From Psychrobacter sp. 72-O-c (GTDB taxonomy: Bacteria > Pseudomonadota > Gammaproteobacteria > Pseudomonadales > Moraxellaceae), in the NCBI RefSeq assembly GCF_904846605.1, contig NZ_CAJHBI010000007.1:1-64000 (forward strand): 64,000 bases of DNA. The letters are read 5' to 3'. Positions 1 through 7,510 of the stretch are shown here, piece after piece. Within the stretch, counting starts at the first letter, position 1. Each line of letters starts with the position of its first letter. The notes beneath the pieces are model-generated. The model did no database searches. It was not told the DNA's origin and saw nothing but the letters and a program-made list of their open reading frames with translations. The translations under genes were made by a program, and so were the position numbers.

Positions 1-109
1 TCGAGCCGTTAGAAGAACCTGTTGTTTCTCTAAAAAGCTTGATAATCACTTTAAAGTCTTTGATTTGGTGTTCTTTTATATCAATTATGGCTATGTCTGA
101 TGCCAGCAT
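1..109 (-). CDS. possible partial small ORF downstream of nrdB
   Basis: An open frame starts with ATG at 109 on the minus strand and runs off the window edge, giving 36 codons (MLASDIAIIDIKEHQIKDFK...). A purine-rich AAGGGTGG lies upstream but at a long distance. Many gammaproteobacteria carry a 2Fe-2S ferredoxin gene (yfaE) after nrdB, but the visible residues show no ferredoxin motif. No function is assigned, and the frame may not be a gene at all. Confidence 0.25.
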   Translation of the reverse strand, partial: MLASDIAIIDIKEHQIKDFKVIIKLFRETTGSSNGS

Positions 110-196
110 ACTTTCTGATACACCACCCTTTATTTAAAACTAAATGACCGTCTATAGACCATTACAGATTCTCATAATTCAAATTCCTATGATTCC

Positions 197-1330
197 CTAC
201 AGCTCAAAGTCATCAAAGTTACTGTCTGATAAATCCGAGTCGATTTGACCAACTAAATAAGAGCTGATTTCAGTCTCTTGCGGCGCGACCTGAACGTTAT
301 CAGACGACAGCCAAGTATTGATCCATGGAATTGGATTTGACTTAGAATTCGGGAACGCTGATGGCAAGCCAACTGCTTCCATACGCAAGTTAGTGATGTA
401 TTCTATATATTGGCAAAGAATGTCTTTATTCAGCCCAATCATCGAACCATCTTTAAATAAATAGCCTGCCCATTCTTTCTCTTGCTCAGCCGCCTTACGG
501 AATATCTCAATGCTTTCTTCATAGCAGTCATTGGCAATCTCGACCATTTCTGGATCATCTTTACCGTTACGCATGAGGTTTAGGATATGCTGCGTACCGG
601 TTAAATGTAGCGCTTCATCACGGGCGATAAGCTTGATAATCTTGGCATTACCTTCCATTAGCTTACGCTCAGCAAACGCAAACGAGCAAGCAAACGACAC
701 ATAAAAACGAATGGCTTCTAATACGTTGACCGCCATGATGCACAGATAAAGCTGCTTTTTCAGTGAAGTTAAATCAACCGTAACTTGCTTGCCATTAACC
801 GTATGCGTACCTGCGCCATATAAGTTATATAGCTGAGCATTGTAATAGAGGTCATCATAATATTTTGCAATATCAGAGGCGCGCTCTAAAATATGCTCAT
901 TAGCCATGATGTCATCGAACACGACGCCTGGATCGTTGACGATGTTACGAATGATATGGGTATAGCTGCGGGAGTGAATGGTTTCAGAAAACGTCCACGT
1001 CTCAATCCAGGTTTCAAGCTCTGGAATAGAAACCAAGGGTAGTAGCACGACGTTTGGACTGCGACCTTGAATAGAGTCGAGTAGGGTTTGGTACTTTAGG
1101 TTGCTAATAAAGATATGTTGCTCATGCGAGGATAGATTACCGTAGTCAATACGATCGCGCGAGACATCGACTTCTTCTGGACGCCAAAAAAACGACAGCT
1201 GCTTTTCAATCAATTGCTCAAAGATAGGATGCTTTTGTTGGTCATAGCGAGCAACGTTCACCGGCTGACCAAAAAACATCGGTTCTTTCATAGCGTCATT
1301 TGGCGTTTGGTTAAAAATCGAGTAAGTCAT
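197..1330 (-). CDS. nrdB: Class Ia ribonucleotide reductase, beta subunit
   Basis: Small subunit of the aerobic ribonucleotide reductase. It houses the diiron centre and tyrosyl radical used by NrdA to reduce ribonucleoside diphosphates. The 377-residue length matches the family. The segment around [12 protein letters not shown] places the radical Tyr at about residue 123, with iron ligands D85, E116 and H119 and a further ligand set in RDEALH. Its usual partner nrdA lies upstream on the same strand but is separated by about 2.8 kb of accessory genes (1359-4083), so this gene may need its own promoter. A short AAGG precedes the ATG. Confidence 0.97.
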   Translation of the reverse strand: MTYSIFNQTPNDAMKEPMFFGQPVNVARYDQQKHPIFEQLIEKQLSFFWRPEEVDVSRDRIDYGNLSSHEQHIFISNLKYQTLLDSIQGRSPNVVLLPLVSIPELETWIETWTFSETIHSRSYTHIIRNIVNDPGVVFDDIMANEHILERASDIAKYYDDLYYNAQLYNLYGAGTHTVNGKQVTVDLTSLKKQLYLCIMAVNVLEAIRFYVSFACSFAFAERKLMEGNAKIIKLIARDEALHLTGTQHILNLMRNGKDDPEMVEIANDCYEESIEIFRKAAEQEKEWAGYLFKDGSMIGLNKDILCQYIEYITNLRMEAVGLPSAFPNSKSNPIPWINTWLSSDNVQVAPQETEISSYLVGQIDSDLSDSNFDDFEL

Positions 1331-1358
1331 GGGGGATGCCTTTTTAAATCATTCTAAA

Positions 1359-1646
1359 TTAGGGTTTACGAGTAAGTAAGCTGTCATATACTTTGTTGTT
1401 TTCTCTTTTACCTACAGCTAATACATATACAACTACGATATCATCATTCACGCTATAGATTAGTCGATAGCCTACAGAACGTAGTTTAATCTTATAAGTA
1501 TCCATGTGCCCTGACAATTGTGATGCAGGGATACAAGGATTTAATAATCGTTGCTCTAATTTCTTTTTAAACTGTTGCTTGATATTTGGTGCAAGATTTT
1601 TCCATTCTTTTAACGCTAAAGGGTGAAACTCAAGATCATAAGTCAT
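1359..1646 (-). CDS. RelE/ParE-family toxin
   Basis: A 95-residue protein with the compact RelE/StbE fold signature: an N-terminal LEFHPLALKEWKNL helix, a lysine-rich middle, then YKIKLRSVGYRLIYSV and a terminal VVVYVLAVGKREN strand. RelE toxins cleave mRNA, often on the ribosome. The gene overlaps the 3' end of the upstream antitoxin gene by 11 bases, the usual antitoxin-first arrangement that keeps the two products in balance. It sits between nrdB and nrdA within an accessory insert. Family assignment is confident; the RNase activity and its specificity are inferred. Confidence 0.88.
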   Translation of the reverse strand: MTYDLEFHPLALKEWKNLAPNIKQQFKKKLEQRLLNPCIPASQLSGHMDTYKIKLRSVGYRLIYSVNDDIVVVYVLAVGKRENNKVYDSLLTRKP

Positions 1647-1887
1647 CCAATGTTACCTTTATAGGTATTTGGCCATCATTCATTCGCTCTTTAACTGTTT
1701 GAGCTAATGCCATATCGTCCATTGCTTCCATCATACGCTCGAAGACATCTGTCGAAACCAAGTAAGCCACGGGTTTATTGTGGTTTAAAATAGCAATAGA
1801 CTCACCATCTGACTGCTTAATCAGTGCTGAAGGGTTGTTCTTTAACTCTGAAATACTGGCTGTTTGAGTCGAAAATATAGGTTGCAT
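1636..1887 (-). CDS. Phd/YefM-family antitoxin
   Basis: An 83-residue antitoxin paired with the RelE-like toxin just downstream. The N-terminus (FSTQTASISELKNNPSALIK) is the Phd/YefM DNA-binding fold. The C-terminal tail (MDDMALAQTVKERMN...) would wrap the toxin. I chose the ATG at 1887 (MQPIFST) because the conserved domain starts there; an in-frame ATG at 1938 would add 17 residues of non-conserved, hydrophobic sequence. Phd/YefM antitoxins typically repress their own operon, so the stretch just upstream is the likely operator. The tail is strikingly similar to that of the neighbouring protein at 1982-2338. Confidence 0.87.
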   Translation of the reverse strand: MQPIFSTQTASISELKNNPSALIKQSDGESIAILNHNKPVAYLVSTDVFERMMEAMDDMALAQTVKERMNDGQIPIKVTLDDL

Positions 1888-1981
1888 AGTCAATTCTCCA
1901 CTAATAATATGTCCTAAATATAGAGACAATATTAGCACGAAAATTAGGTCTTATTTGTTAAGATATTAATTGCAAAATGCG

Positions 1982-2338
1982 TTATAAGTTTTCTAAAGAT
2001 ATTTGTACAGGCACTTGTCCCTCATTCATATAAGCTTTAAATATCTCGCTTAGCTCGACATCATCTAATGCTTCTAATTCATCAAGAGCACTCTTGCGCA
2101 GCGTACCTAAACCAACGTCTTGAAGTTCTTTCGATGATTGCTTTGGCGTCTGTTTCTTCACTGTTTTTTTGAGTTGTTTTGGGGCTTGTTTCTTTGGTTC
2201 TTCGTTAGAGCTTAATTGCTCACGAACGTCTTCAATATCGACGGTTACTTGTACCATATGCGCGTGACCATCGTTTAAGTCTGAAAATACGTTAGGGATA
2301 AACAAACCACCGTCTTTGATGATTGCGGTATATTGCAC
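1982..2338 (-). CDS. orphan antitoxin-like protein with lysine-rich linker
   Basis: A 118-residue protein in three parts. The N-terminus (about 1-42) resembles small beta-strand antitoxin domains (AIIKDGGLFIPNV). The middle (about 45-78) is a K/Q/P-rich linker. The C-terminus (about 85-118, ELEALDDVELSEIFKAYMNE...) closely mirrors the toxin-binding tail of the Phd/YefM antitoxin encoded just downstream. The start is GTG at 2338, supported by a strong GGAGG eight bases upstream. No toxin gene is paired directly with it. It may bind the adjacent RelE toxin or be the remnant of a second toxin-antitoxin pair. I do not recognise it as a named family. Confidence 0.7.
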   Translation of the reverse strand: MQYTAIIKDGGLFIPNVFSDLNDGHAHMVQVTVDIEDVREQLSSNEEPKKQAPKQLKKTVKKQTPKQSSKELQDVGLGTLRKSALDELEALDDVELSEIFKAYMNEGQVPVQISLENL

Positions 2339-2429
2339 GTCTATGACCTCCGTCGTTTTTATTCTTTATATGACTTTCAATTATAGCTGTAAAGCCAAAG
2401 TGTTTTCGTTTGATAGTATGAAACTTAAG

Positions 2430-2576
2430 TAGCCAATCCCGCCTACCGCTTGTATCTGCCTAGCCGCTGGCGTGCAGTCTATCGTGTCTGGTCGCATTCC
2501 TGTTGTCTCGATACTACGCCCAGTCATGGACTGCATCGCCATCGTCGTTAGCAGGATACCGCTACAGTCGGGGCTA
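2430..2576. repeat. large imperfect palindrome (about 147 bp)
   Basis: The two halves pair over most of their length. TAGCC at 2430 faces GGCTA at 2572-2576. GTATC-TGCCTAGC faces GTTAGCAGGATAC. TGCAGTC faces GACTGCA around a loop near 2500. The patch is visibly more GC-rich than its surroundings. Such units are typically dispersed non-coding repeats or fold into a long hairpin RNA. A 53-codon frame lies inside it on the minus strand but has no ribosome binding site. Confidence 0.55.
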
Positions 2577-2628
2577 AACTACCTTGTTAGGGCGCGGCTG
2601 TTCTTTCTAAGCAAAATTATTATTTAAG

Positions 2629-2692
2629 GTAGGGTGCATTTTATGCACCTTTTAAATTCTTACATCTCATGGGTGCGCTTGGCGCACCCTAC
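2629..2692. repeat. REP-like inverted pair, GTAGGGTGC / GCACCCTAC
   Basis: Two short palindromic units lie in inverted orientation: GTAGGGTGCATTTTATGCACC at the left and GGGTGCGCTTGGCGCACCC at the right, followed by TAC. The outer arms are complementary. The layout is that of a paired REP/BIME-like element between the ATPase gene and the orphan antitoxin gene. Confidence 0.6.
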
Positions 2693-2790
2693 AATATTTG
2701 CCACCATTCTAAAGGTAAGTTGGTGTCGAAGGATTTTTTGTTATCGATTAAAACGTTGGGTGTCGGAAGTTCCATCCAACCTACGCTAGC

Positions 2791-4083
2791 TTATAGTGGA
2801 TTACTTTTTGTTTCATCGAATAGGCTGTTAAACGTTATTTTAATGAAACTTGGCATTCTAGGATCAGAAAAGCTATAGCATCCTGGCGCTGTTTTATTAA
2901 GTATATTAGTATCACCGAATTTTTCCGAGAGTCTAGAAAGCCTTCTATTAATAGTACCAGAAGGTATATTCATACCGAATAACTCGTTTAGTTTATTAAC
3001 AACTTCTTTGCTTCTAAAGTCTTTCTTATTACAGTGAGAAGTTGCTAGTAAAAGAAGCTTGTATTCGTTAGGCTTTTTTATATTTCTAAGCATATTGTCT
3101 AATGAGCTTAACAAAGTGCTCTCAGAGTCTTTTGAAGAACGAATTAATGCTTCGTTAAGTATAGGCTCTTCTATATGACTTTTGTTCTGCTCAATCGCAA
3201 TCTCAGAGCATTTTAAACATATCAAATGAGTAAAATGGGGAAAGCCAGAGCTAATGTCTACGATTTTATCTACTACCTCATCATTAGGCTTTTTACCAAT
3301 AGACTTCATACCATTTAAGACTATCTTTTTGATATCTTCATCTGACATTCTTTCTAGATGAATTTCTTTTAAGCATCTTTCAATTGACTTATGACCAGCC
3401 GTTAATTCGTTAGCTGTTTTCGCTATACCAATCAGTATTATTTTAAAACCAGAGTCAAAATCACTTAATAACTTTATTAGCTCGGCAAGTTTACGTTTAT
3501 CTTCACTATTTGATAAGGTATCAACCTCATCTAGTAAAAGAATACCATCTAAGTCTTTTAATCTATCAGCTACCCAAGATGGAGAGTCGAGATTGGTCTG
3601 GCTCCTATGGTTTATATTAGTTTCGTGTTCGCTAACCAACTCGCCTTTGGCTACAGCTATATTGGCACTTGCAGTACTAGTATGTTTTACTCTTTTATTA
3701 TCACCACTTTTAAAAATATTTACGCCAGCATCAATTAGTGGTTTGTGCAACAAAGTACTGAAAGTATCACTTCTGTCACAGCTTTTAGAGTATATCTTCC
3801 CTTTATTGAGGGCTTCATTAATTTTTCTCAGAATAAGATTACAAGTCGTTTTAGCCAATGAGGTTTTACCTACACCTCTATCTCCAAATAATAGAATATG
3901 TAGTCCAGGAGATGTTATTACTCCAATGATTCTTTTTACATCTTCATCTCGACCAAAAAAATGTTCTAACTGATTTATAGGAATATGAGGAGTAAAAACC
4001 TTTCGTACTCCACTTTTAATTATTTTAACTTCATCAGTTATACTTTGTTGAATATCAGACATCTGTGAACTCCTTGTAAACAT
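2791..4083 (-). CDS. Orc1/Cdc6-like AAA+ ATPase (accessory)
   Basis: A 430-residue P-loop ATPase. The Walker A motif GDRGVGKTS is at about 67-75 and the Walker B ILLLDEVDTL ends at about 190, followed by a sensor-like IILIGIAKT strand. The C-terminal 100 residues look like a winged helix (SGTINRRLSRLSEKFG). The overall plan is that of Orc1/Cdc6-type ATPases found in mobile and defence-related settings. It starts 9 bases after the nrdA stop, and AGGAG overlaps that stop, suggesting translational coupling. A second start at 4062 (MSDIQQ) has an equally good AAGGAG. Base composition is more AT-rich than nrdA and nrdB. The role is unknown. Confidence 0.75.
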   Translation of the reverse strand: MFTRSSQMSDIQQSITDEVKIIKSGVRKVFTPHIPINQLEHFFGRDEDVKRIIGVITSPGLHILLFGDRGVGKTSLAKTTCNLILRKINEALNKGKIYSKSCDRSDTFSTLLHKPLIDAGVNIFKSGDNKRVKHTSTASANIAVAKGELVSEHETNINHRSQTNLDSPSWVADRLKDLDGILLLDEVDTLSNSEDKRKLAELIKLLSDFDSGFKIILIGIAKTANELTAGHKSIERCLKEIHLERMSDEDIKKIVLNGMKSIGKKPNDEVVDKIVDISSGFPHFTHLICLKCSEIAIEQNKSHIEEPILNEALIRSSKDSESTLLSSLDNMLRNIKKPNEYKLLLLATSHCNKKDFRSKEVVNKLNELFGMNIPSGTINRRLSRLSEKFGDTNILNKTAPGCYSFSDPRMPSFIKITFNSLFDETKSNPL

Positions 4084-4092
4084 ATGATGCTC

Positions 4093-6369
4093 CTATATCT
4101 TACAAGCACCACCAGCACAATCATCTTCCATATCCGCTTGCGCATCATTCGCGCCATCACGAGTGTTGTGATAGTACAAGGTCTTCACGCCAAGCTTATA
4201 CGCAGTCAACAAGTCTTGTAATAGCACTTTCATCGGTACGCGCTGACCTTCAAAGCGAGTCGGGTCATAGTTAGTATTGGCAGAGATACTTTGATCGACG
4301 AACTTTTGCATGATGGCGACTAATTTTAAGTAGCCGTCATTGTTCGGCATCTGCCACAGTAGCTCGTATTGACCTCTAAGCTTATCAATCTCAGGAACCA
4401 CTTGCTTTAAGATCCCATCTTTTGACGCTTTAATAGACACCAGACCGCGTGGTGGCTCGATGCCGTTAGTAGCGTTGGCAATCTGACTAGAAGTCTCAGA
4501 CGGCATCAAGGCGGTTAGGGTTGAGTTGCGTAGACCATGAGTGGTGATGTCTGTACGCAGGGTTTCCCAATCGAGATGTAGCGGCTCTTGGCAGATTTTA
4601 TCCAAGTCCTTTTTATAAGTATCTATCGGCAAGATACCTTGCGAATAAGTGGTCTCATTAAAGGCAGGGCAGGCGCCTTGCTCTTTTGCCAGTTTATTTG
4701 ATGCTTTCAATAAATAGAATTGAAGAGCTTCAAAGGTTTGATGGGTCAGACCTAATGCTGAGCCATCTGAATAGCGCACACCATTTTTCGCAAGGTAATA
4801 CGCGTAGTTAATCACGCCTACACCCAACGTACGGCGGCGCATACTGCCATTTTCAGCCGCTTTAACCGGATAATCTTGATAGTCGAGTAGGGCATCAAGC
4901 GCACGTACGATTAGCTCAGCTGGCTCTTCGATATCGCTGACGTTATCAACTTTACCTAAGTTAACCGCAGATAGCGTACATAGCGCAATTTCGCCTTCCT
5001 CGTCATTGATATTATCAAGTGGCTTAGTCGGTAGCGCAATTTCCATACATAGGTTGGATTGGCGAATTGGCGCAACGCTTGGATCAAATGGGCTGTGAGT
5101 ATTGCAATGGTCAACGTTTTGAATATAGATACGACCAGTACTGGCACGCTCTTGCATCATCAAGCTGAATAATTCAGTCGCTGGAATTTGGCGCTGACGA
5201 ATTGATTTGTCTTGCTCGTACTTAGTATATAGCTCTTCAAACTTGTCTTGATCTTCAAAGAAAGCATCATATAAGCCAGGAACATCCGATGGTGAGAATA
5301 AAGTGATGTCTTGACCTTTAATCAAACGGCTATACAAAGTTTTATTGAGCTGAACGCCGTAGTCCATATGACGAACACGGTTGTCTTCAACACCGCGGTT
5401 ATTTTTTAGTACCAATAGCGACTCAACTTCCAAATGCCATAAAGGATAGAATAAAGTCGCTGCGCCGCCACGGACGCCGCCTTGTGAGCAGCATTTGACA
5501 GCGGTTTGGAATAGCTTATAGAAAGGAATACAGCCAGTATGCTGAGCTTCACCGCCGCGAATAGGGCTACCAAGGGCACGGATACGACCAGCATTGATAC
5601 CAATACCGGCACGCTGTGATACGTAGCGTACGATAGCGCTGGTGGTGGCGTTGATTGAATCTAGGTTGTCACCACACTCAATTAGTACGCATGAGCTAAA
5701 CTGACGCGATGGGGTACGTACACCTGACATAATCGGCGTTGGCAAAGAGATTTTAAATTGTGAAGTGGCATCATAAAAGCGTTTTACGAAATCAAGGCGT
5801 TCCGATTTATCATATTTGCTAAATAAACACATACCGACCAGCATATATAAGAACTGCGGGCTTTCATAAACTTTTTTGGCCACACGATCTTGTACCAGAT
5901 ACTTACCGGCCATTTGCTCAACGGCAGCATAGGCAAGGTTCATATCACGCCAATGATCAATATAATCGTTTAATTCATCAAACTCTTCGCGGCTATAGTC
6001 CGCTAAGATATGCTCATCGTATTTACCAGCGTCAGTTAGCTTCTGTACATGGTCAAATAGGGGCGGTGGGGTAAATCTATTGTAGGCGATTTTACGCAAA
6101 TGAAAAACAGCCAAACGTGCCGCTAAATACTGATAGTCAGGCGTATTTTCAGAGATTAAATCAGCCGCAGATTTAATAATAGTTTCGTGAATATCGCGAG
6201 TTTTGATACCTTCATAAAACTGGATGTGCGACTTAAGCTCGACTTGCGATACCGACACATTATCTAAATCGTCAGCTGCCCACGCGATGACCTTATGGAT
6301 TTTATCTAAATCGATAGGCTCTAGACGTCCGTCACGTTTGGTCACTTGAATTTTATCGATATGTGTCAT
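4093..6369 (-). CDS. nrdA: Class Ia ribonucleotide reductase, alpha subunit
   Basis: Catalytic subunit of aerobic ribonucleotide reductase, 758 residues as in E. coli NrdA. The N-terminal ATP-cone (VTKRDGRLEPIDLDKIHKVI) senses ATP/dATP. The barrel carries FSSCVLIECGD and the radical-site SNLCMEIALPT. The C-terminus ends DDCAGGACKI, with the paired cysteines that are re-reduced by thioredoxin or glutaredoxin. A GAGG lies 5 bases before the ATG. Two NrdR-like boxes at 6519-6566 lie upstream. Its natural partner nrdB is displaced by the insert at 1359-4083. Confidence 0.98.
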   Translation of the reverse strand: MTHIDKIQVTKRDGRLEPIDLDKIHKVIAWAADDLDNVSVSQVELKSHIQFYEGIKTRDIHETIIKSAADLISENTPDYQYLAARLAVFHLRKIAYNRFTPPPLFDHVQKLTDAGKYDEHILADYSREEFDELNDYIDHWRDMNLAYAAVEQMAGKYLVQDRVAKKVYESPQFLYMLVGMCLFSKYDKSERLDFVKRFYDATSQFKISLPTPIMSGVRTPSRQFSSCVLIECGDNLDSINATTSAIVRYVSQRAGIGINAGRIRALGSPIRGGEAQHTGCIPFYKLFQTAVKCCSQGGVRGGAATLFYPLWHLEVESLLVLKNNRGVEDNRVRHMDYGVQLNKTLYSRLIKGQDITLFSPSDVPGLYDAFFEDQDKFEELYTKYEQDKSIRQRQIPATELFSLMMQERASTGRIYIQNVDHCNTHSPFDPSVAPIRQSNLCMEIALPTKPLDNINDEEGEIALCTLSAVNLGKVDNVSDIEEPAELIVRALDALLDYQDYPVKAAENGSMRRRTLGVGVINYAYYLAKNGVRYSDGSALGLTHQTFEALQFYLLKASNKLAKEQGACPAFNETTYSQGILPIDTYKKDLDKICQEPLHLDWETLRTDITTHGLRNSTLTALMPSETSSQIANATNGIEPPRGLVSIKASKDGILKQVVPEIDKLRGQYELLWQMPNNDGYLKLVAIMQKFVDQSISANTNYDPTRFEGQRVPMKVLLQDLLTAYKLGVKTLYYHNTRDGANDAQADMEDDCAGGACKI

Positions 6370-6518
6370 GCTGGCCTCTACTGTTGATTGCTAATATTGA
6401 CATTGCGCAGATAAAATCTGGCAAGTATTTTTTATAAAGCTATAGCAGGTTGGTACGGGAGCTGTACTTTTTTTAAGCAAAAGGCTACCGCTGCTCATAG
6501 TGATGATAAAATCACTGA

Positions 6519-6566
6519 GCACTACATATAGCGTGTTTGTTCGTAAGTAGGCACAATATAGCCGGA
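6519..6566 (-). promoter_or_regulatory. tandem NrdR boxes upstream of nrdA
   Basis: Two boxes resemble the NrdR consensus ACACWATATATWGTGT. GCACTACATATAGCGT at 6519-6534 matches 13 of 16 positions, and GCACAATATAGCCGGA at 6551-6566 matches about 10. Their starts are 32 bp apart, the spacing NrdR uses to bind cooperatively on one DNA face. They lie 150-200 bp upstream of the nrdA start. No nrdR gene is in the window. Confidence 0.7.
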
Positions 6567-6798
6567 ATATTTTAAAAATACTATATTGATTTTATCAAAA
6601 TTATATGTTGTGAGTAGACTAGAGAGGTCTGTTTGCGGCGTAAAGAACGATGGGGTAAGGGTTAGGCGTGTTTCGCTTAAATAATAAATTTTTTGTAAAA
6701 ATCGATTATTATTTTCAGGCTACCATGCTAAATAATTTCTTATAGAAATTGCTACGGTAGTGGCAATAATTGCGGCGCTAATTGTACCTGAGACCACG

Positions 6799-6827
6799 AA
6801 AAATCGCCACCCATATGAGTGACGATT
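6799..6827 (-). terminator. Rho-independent terminator after ybeD
   Basis: On the minus strand AATCGTCACTCAT pairs with ATGGGTGGCGATT (13 bp with two G-U pairs, almost no loop), followed by a run of T. On the plus strand the same positions give C-A mismatches, so it works in the minus direction only. Confidence 0.65.
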
Positions 6828-6919
6828 GTGGTTATTATAATAGCTGTTATTCTCAATATTATAGGTGATTTGACAACGTTAGATCAGCACCGTACGTATA
6901 TTACAACGCTATAGGCAAA

Positions 6920-7279
6920 TCACAGTGCCATACGGACGGTTTTCGCATTATCAAGTGACGCATAGAGGGTATTGACTTGTTCGACTGATGTTAAATACAG
7001 ATTGACCCGTGCCGAGTGAAAACGTCCCGTTTTGGATGGTTTAACTTGGATAGAAGCCAAATCAAAATCAGGGAATTGACTGCCAAGAATCAGCTTTACT
7101 TCATTGAGTAAGCTTTCATGCTCGCCTTCATGACCGATAATGCTTAATGGATAGTCCATAGGGAAGTTCCACAGCTCAGGATTCTGAATATCGGTTTTTT
7201 TGCCTTTGATGTCATCGCTATTTAAAGAAATTTCACTGACATTGACTTCTTTTTTAGGGTCTTGTTGATTGTCACTCAT
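6920..7279 (-). CDS. ybeD: YbeD / DUF493 family protein
   Basis: A 119-residue protein whose second half (WNFPMDYPLSIIGHEG... to VRMAL) is the DUF493/YbeD ferredoxin-like fold. The family is small and cytoplasmic, often near lipoate genes (lipB), and has been proposed to be regulatory; its biochemical role is not settled. Here the first about 35 residues are a charged extension absent from E. coli YbeD. It lies between rpoD and nrdA with no lipoate gene nearby, and appears monocistronic with its own terminator near 6800. Confidence 0.8.
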   Translation of the reverse strand: MSDNQQDPKKEVNVSEISLNSDDIKGKKTDIQNPELWNFPMDYPLSIIGHEGEHESLLNEVKLILGSQFPDFDLASIQVKPSKTGRFHSARVNLYLTSVEQVNTLYASLDNAKTVRMAL

Positions 7280-7401
7280 TATAGAATCCTTAACGCTATT
7301 TGAAATTAGTTGTTTGAAAAATATGGGTTTAATTATATTTATTTGATGGTTCGATACTGCTTTGGTGGTTCAGTACTACTGTACTTAATGATAAGGCACA
7401 A

Positions 7402-7426
7402 AAAAGCTGAGACATGCTCAGCTTTT
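7402..7426 (-). terminator. terminator after rpoD
   Basis: AAAAGCTGAG pairs with CTCAGCTTTT around a 5-base loop, a GC-containing stem flanked by A and T runs on both sides. It sits about 85 bp past the rpoD stop. Confidence 0.85.
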
Positions 7427-7510
7427 AGGGTTATATCTAGTACTAGACTGAAAGGTACTGTGCTTAAAAGCTAATACCTTTATAAGGACTTAGCTCCTTA
7501 CTTTCAAGAA

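Larger units (their letters stand above)
6370..6919. other. spacer between ybeD and nrdA
   Basis: Non-coding stretch of 550 bp holding the nrdA upstream region with its NrdR boxes and, near 6800, a terminator for the ybeD-like gene. I see no further gene; the remainder is AT-rich without obvious structure. Confidence 0.6.

Noticed and set aside
2420-2560. 53-codon minus-strand frame inside the large palindrome
   Set aside because: It lacks a ribosome binding site, and its sequence is explained by the palindrome.
2669-2878. 69-codon plus-strand frame
   Set aside because: It overlaps the REP-like repeat and the end of the ATPase gene, has no ribosome binding site and no recognisable protein features.
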